From Papaver somniferum (lineage: Eukaryota > Streptophyta > Magnoliopsida > Ranunculales > Papaveraceae), in assembly GCF_003573695.1 (NCBI RefSeq), contig NC_039364.1:234105656-234169655 (forward strand): DNA of 64,000 bases, in the 5' to 3' direction. Made by a program: the position numbers and the translations under genes. The stretch's first letter is position 1. Every line of letters starts with the position of its first letter. Positions 59,143 to 64,000 of this stretch are shown here, one piece after another. Under the pieces are notes generated by a model. The model saw only the letters and a program-made list of their open reading frames with translations, ran no database searches and had not been told where the DNA came from.

Positions 59143-59297
59143 AATTTTGGCGCCGCCGACGCGGATTTGTGTTTAGGTAGCATTTTTAGATTTTTTTTTT
59201 TAGATTTTTTTATTTTCATTTGTTCCTCTTTACGTTTCTTTGGGTGTGTCTTTGATTTGCAGGTTTGAAGCTGGATACTAAGGACTTGGATCAATTT
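59143..59297 (+). other. Athila-type primer site and start of leader, cut by rearrangement
   Basis: TGGCGCCGCCGACGCGG lies at 59148-59164, and the leader matches 18379-18490 in form. It stops at about 59297 in 'caatttggagga', where the sequence switches to the middle of another LTR. Confidence 0.65.
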
Positions 59298-60434
59298 GGA
59301 GGAGTTATGTAGATTAGAGCGCTGAAATTTGTTGGGTAGTTGCGATATGTCCCAACAAAACTATCATGAGTGTTTTGGTCGATCAAATTTGGCTGGAAAA
59401 TCCGTGATAAGGAATCAGGGTTGTACGTGCATGGGAGAAGCAGTTCACGAATTTGAGTGTGTTCTACACATGTTTGATGACTCTAGCAACAACAAAGATC
59501 GTGAAATAGATAAACAAGGAAGTATAGAAAGCTGAGAGCATCGACAGAGCCGAATTAGGCAAGAAAATATTCCCGAGATATTTTTCTTCACAGCCGAATA
59601 AATGAGGATTATTCAGGAGTTTATGGCGAGATTAAATGAGTCTTAGGAGTATAAAAAGTTTGCTTGGGTCTAGTAGAAGGGGTGTCGAGAGTTTGGGGTC
59701 GAGAGGAGGTCCAGAGAAGCAGAAATCAAGAGTTGATGAAACTTTGTTTCTGCTGCTGCTGCTGATGAAGAACACCAAGAACACGAAGAACAGACTCGTA
59801 AAGACAGTCGTTTATCAACAGTGTCTAAGACCCAAATCGTGGGTCGCAGTGCAGTCTAAACAGCAGCAGCACTTGCGTTGTATCGTTCATTCTGTTACGT
59901 TTTTTGTGCGTCGCAGATTACAGTTTTAAACCATTTTCTCTTTTTCTCTCCATTGTAAACACCATTTGAGCCATAATAAAATATTTTGAGCGTTTTTTCA
60001 TCATGATGATCTAAACCCAGCACTGGGATGACGGAGGAGGATGAATATCGTGCATGGGTAAAAAAAATTTAATTTTTTTTATGACTTTTGCATTAATTTA
60101 AAATTGAAATATGATTTGAATTAATTGGTTGTTATTTAATTTGATGATGTATGCTTAGCTTATTGTTTCGACACATCATGCTTAGGACTTACAATCAATG
60201 TTTTAAGAATCTATCTTGGCAAAATCAGAGTCTATGTTAATTTTATTGAGTTTTAATTGTCAAAGAATATATGAATAAACCTTGTGTAGTGAATTCAGAC
60301 AAATCCTTAGTCCCAGTACCTCTCACCCATTGTTAATATTTTTTTGTATATAATTTTATTAAATCTAAAATTTCATTTCCTTCACAAGTCTGAAACGAAC
60401 CTGTTTACTACAACCCCAAAAAAATCTTTTATCA
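59298..60434 (+). mobile_element. partial solo LTR (duplicate of 39918-41046)
   Basis: It lacks the first 400 bp of the LTR. It ends TTTTATCA followed by TGCAC, as in the other copy. Confidence 0.85.
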
Positions 60435-60439
60435 TGCAC

Positions 60440-62754
60440 ATGCTGATCATTCACATTCCCATGATTCACACTCTCGTACCCCTTACGCACGTGGAGAAAG
60501 CAACACACGCGGAAGAGGACACGAGGGACCCAACAGAGGTCACGGGGCGTGGTGGTAATCCAAATGTTTGGAACATAGATGTACCTTCTGGCCCAAGTGG
60601 TGGCAGCTCAAAGGTCGATAAAGCTCCAAGAAACCCCCCTATTAAGAAGGACGAAGATGGAAACGGTTCTTGTTATAGGTGTGGATCCACTGCACATTGG
60701 TACCAACAATGTAAAGCTAGTAACAAAGTTGCATATATCTACAAGAAGTATCGAGAGTTTGTGGAACAAGAATCTAACTATCTGGAAGAAGGTGAGAATT
60801 CCCCTGATGTAAACCTCACAATATAAGATTTCCAAGGCAACAAGAGTCATGCCATATTGGGTACACCTGATTTGATTGATTGAAATTGTTTCTTTAGTTA
60901 CCTTTTTGATCTTAGACGTTTATTTTAATAGACTCTGGTTTAAATAATTTTTCTTGATGGCTTGGACTACTTTATATGTCATCATGATTAACTTATGAAT
61001 GGATTATCTATGAGTATTTATTATATTAATCATATTTTGGTAATAGTTTAATAGATTATTTTTACCTTGATAATCTGTTGTTTAGAATGTATATTAGGAA
61101 GAAAAATATATCATTCTAGTAAGACTCAAATTCTCCAAAGTACATGAGATACATTATTCGGATTTTGTAACGATGCCACATTATCTACTTGTAGGAATGT
61201 CTCAAGGAGAGATTGAATGTCTGGCTGGTAGTGGAACCACCCATACTATCTTAAGAAATAGACAATTGTTTGTTAACTTGACCCCTTATAATACATCTGT
61301 GACTTGATGATTAGATCATCACAAGTGATAATTGGGCGAGGTAATGCTCAATTCATGTTTCCAAATGGCACAATGATTAAAGTCACATAAGCTCTATATG
61401 CACCAAGAGCTAACCGCACCTTGTTAAGTTTCAAAGATATTCGTGCAAACGGTTATCATTTGGAAACTCACAGTGATAATAGAATTGAATATATACATGT
61501 TACCTCTAATGAATGTGGAAGAAAACACATTTTAGAGAAACTAATGAGTCAATCTAGTGGATTATACCTCACTACTATTCGGATTATTGAATCTCATGTT
61601 GTTACCAACGATGATTTGTTGAATAATGACTCATACAGGCTTTGGAACGACCGATTAGGGCACCCAGGTTATGACATGATGATTCATGTTTTAAAGAACT
61701 GACATGGACATCCCTTTTTTCGAGGAAAAAAGAAAATGGGACAACAGACTGTTATAGTGCAAAGTAACCAACTACTAACTGGTAAGAGTGTTACTCCAAC
61801 ACGACAGTTTCCTTCTCAAGAAGTTGATGTGCAACATATTTCCCATTCTGCTTCATTGACTATGTCAAAAGCACATCATTTATTTTGCAAAGCCTGTTCT
61901 TTAGCAAAAACAAGATCGATACCATCCTATGCTAAAGATACCAAACAAAATATCCCATTTTTGCATAGGATACAAGGTGATATTTGTGGACCTATACATC
62001 CATAATGCGGATCATTCAGGTATTTTATGGTTCTGGTAGATGCTTCGAACCGTTGGTCACGCGTCGCATTATTGTCCACAAGAAATGCTGCATTTGCAAA
62101 GCTCCTAGCACAAATTATTCTTTTGAGGGCTCACCACCCTGATTACCCTATCAAGTATATCATACTTGATAATGCTGTAGAATTCACATCAAAAGGATTT
62201 GATGATTACTGTATGTCTAGTGGAATAGACGTAGAGCATCTCGTACCCCATATTCACACTCAAAATTGTCTCACAGAAGCTACTATCAAAAGGTTACAGA
62301 TGATAGCTAGGGCACTGGTTATGCGTACCAACCTGCCTATTACTGCCTGGGGATACGCTATATTGCATGCATCTTTACTTATTCTTTTTCGACCCACTGC
62401 TAGCCAACCATTTTCTGTGTACCAGTTGGTAACTGGATATGAGCCTGATATTTCACACTTACGCAATTTGGTTGTGCCGTATATGTGCCTATTATGCCCC
62501 CACAGTGTACTAAAATGGGTCCACAAATACGATTAGGTATTTATGTTGGATATGAATCCCCAACTATTATCCGCTATTTAGAACCTTTGACAGGCGATTT
62601 GTTTACCGCTACATTTGCGGGATTGTCACTTTGATGAGACAACCTTCCCGTCGTTAGGGGGAGATAATAAAAAGGATTTTCTAAGGGAACGACAGGAATT
62701 ATCGTGGTGTGTTCCCACGTTGTCTTACCTTGATCCCCGTACTCCACAATGTGA
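60440..62754 (+). pseudogene. second copy of Copia-2 gag C-terminus, protease and integrase
   Basis: Same layout as 41052-43362: knuckle CYRCGSTAHWYQQC, protease motif with Gly (codon 61227-61229) as in the first copy, and integrase core. Private changes are a TAA at 61388 in the ALYAP context, a TGA at about 61701, His to Asn in LWNDRLGHPGY, a stop after CGPIHP at about 62003, Gly to Val in LDNAVEF and Gly to Cys in QNCLTEA. It keeps the CKAC cysteine lost from copy one. Confidence 0.8.
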
Positions 62755-62757
62755 GAG

Positions 62758-64000
62758 CACTAGTGGAAATCAGCAGTTCCATGACCGTCAGTAAATGTCA
62801 TATATACGAGTTATACGACCATTTGTAACCGTCTCTGTTGGGATCTCTGATAAAGTGTCGTTGTGCCAAACAACCCTTGGACGTGGGTCTAAAAATAACG
62901 AATGATTTTATGGGTAATGGGTACAGACCCTTAGCAGTGGGTCTCAGATTTAAGTAATAATATAAAAAAAGTATAGATTCAGATTTGCTGAAATGCCTGA
63001 ATGGCTAAATCAAATCTGAAACAATCTGACTGAACATCAAACGAAACTCAAATTAAATTCAAATGAAACCAAACCTAAAACTCAAATTCAAATGAAACCA
63101 AAAATAAAACTCAACATCATTCATTGTATCCATCAGGTTTAAAATTACACAAAATAGTATTGAAATCCTGAGTTCGGAACAATATACAAGTACTAGCTAG
63201 CTAGTGAGTTCTAATATTAAACAACAAAACGATGCACTAATACACAATTGATTAAACAACAAAACGACAAACTCTACCCCGACGATGAACTTAGCCCATA
63301 CTTTAGAATGGTGGTATCTGTAGCTAAGAAAAATAAGTTAAGATCTAGAAAACAACAAATAAAAGAAAGAAATACCCGACGATGAACTTAGACAATACTT
63401 TAGAATGGTGGTATCTGTAGCAAAGCAAAATAAGTTATGATTCAGAAAACAACAAATAAAAGAAAGAAAGTGATATAAATATTTACATATCCAAATAGAT
63501 CAGATAGGATGACTGAGATCTAGCAGTAAGAAAGTCATACATTTCTTGAAATTCAGCATCATTGAATCTGGTATCAGGACCTGGAATAATGAGTACAACC
63601 TTGTTCTCATCTACCACAAACTGCTTCAGCTGATGGTTGAGCACACCATAAGCAATTTTGCGGTCATAGGCAGCAACAACCTTCTAAATATCTTCAGTTA
63701 CTTCTTTGAGTTTGAGAATAAATTGTAATAAATGTATAGCTTTTCTGCATCACAGGGAAGTACCAAGGTTTAAGACTCGCACATCAGACGGAATAAAAAA
63801 AACAAATTAAATTAAATTGGACCAAATGCCTAACCTTTCTGTAAGCATTTAATACACCTAATCACAAGACATTTGATGTAATAAATCCCTATCAAGTTTC
63901 AGTCAACCCCAAGTAAAGGCTAATGGTCTTCATGCACAAATGACAAATAGTTACCAGACATACCCACTCAAGTAGTTTGTTAGACATGAATACACTAGTA
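62758..64000 (-). mobile_element. left end of the duplicated CACTA element
   Basis: It starts CACTAGTGGAAATCAG after GAG (62755-62757) and repeats 43366-44616, including the 97-bp tandem pair and the AYDRKIAYNVL... exon. The rest lies beyond the window. Confidence 0.85.

Larger units (their letters stand above)
59298..64000 (+). repeat. segmental duplicate of 39918-44616
   Basis: About 4.7 kb matches 39918-44616 base for base with scattered substitutions and small indels. It includes the rest of the solo LTR (59298-60434), the TGCAC duplication (60435-60439), the Copia-2 gag-to-integrase part and the left end of the CACTA element (from 62758). It reaches the window edge, so its full length is unknown. 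Confidence 0.9.

Overview
The window is nuclear DNA of a flowering plant, probably a eudicot. The evidence is nested long-terminal-repeat (LTR) retrotransposons, a PIF/Harbinger and a CACTA DNA transposon, GT-AG introns of plant size, and one intact seven-exon nuclear gene for a mitochondrial protein. I cannot name the species. There are no prokaryotic operons, CRISPR arrays, rRNA or tRNA genes that I can see.

Layout. 1-1.5 kb: decayed, exon-like remains of an unidentified gene. 1.5-2.6 kb: two arrays of short imperfect palindromes. 2.6-7.25 kb: a PIF/Harbinger transposon with both its Myb-like gene and its DDE transposase. 7.4-16.4 kb: a decayed LINE (DUF4283/zinc-knuckle ORF1, endonuclease ORF2), split by a complete Copia element (8308-13352, target duplication GATAC) and tandemly duplicated near its 3' side. 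16.4-32.0 kb: a SIRE/Maximus-like Copia with almost all of pol missing. Its 5' LTR is split by an Athila-like element (16829-25392, target duplication CATAA) that encodes Gag and a protease but no reverse transcriptase. 32.0-36.96 kb: an oppositely oriented, LARD-like element with a 2.9 kb LTR and two unknown ORFs. 36.96-38.2 kb: the 3' end of a second LINE type ending in a restriction-like endonuclease domain. 38.8-51.2 kb: a Copia element broken by a solo Athila-type LTR (target duplication TGCAC) and by a CACTA-ended element (43366-48521, target duplication GAG). The CACTA-ended element has no visible transposase but carries exon fragments of several host genes (BiP/HSP70, ribosomal protein S4, an S3-like piece and unknown exons), all on the minus strand.

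51.85-54.76 kb: the only apparently functional host gene, a 436-residue mitochondrial glycoprotein (MAM33/p32) family member with a roughly 170-residue C-terminal extension and a MITE-like insertion in its last intron. 54.8-57.6 kb: intergenic DNA with a fold-back repeat and two small exon-like pieces. 57.57-59.3 kb: another Athila-type 5' LTR with primer binding site, joined at 59298 to a second copy of the 39.9-44.6 kb block, which runs past the window end.

The window is best read as a stratified transposon pile-up. Target-site duplications give the order of events: LINE, then Copia-1 and SIRE-like, then Athila-like; and Copia-2, then solo LTR and CACTA, then segmental duplication. The item most likely to be new biology is the Pack-CACTA chimera. 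The extended MAM33 protein, the Gag-protease-membrane-tail Athila derivative and the two-ORF LARD follow.
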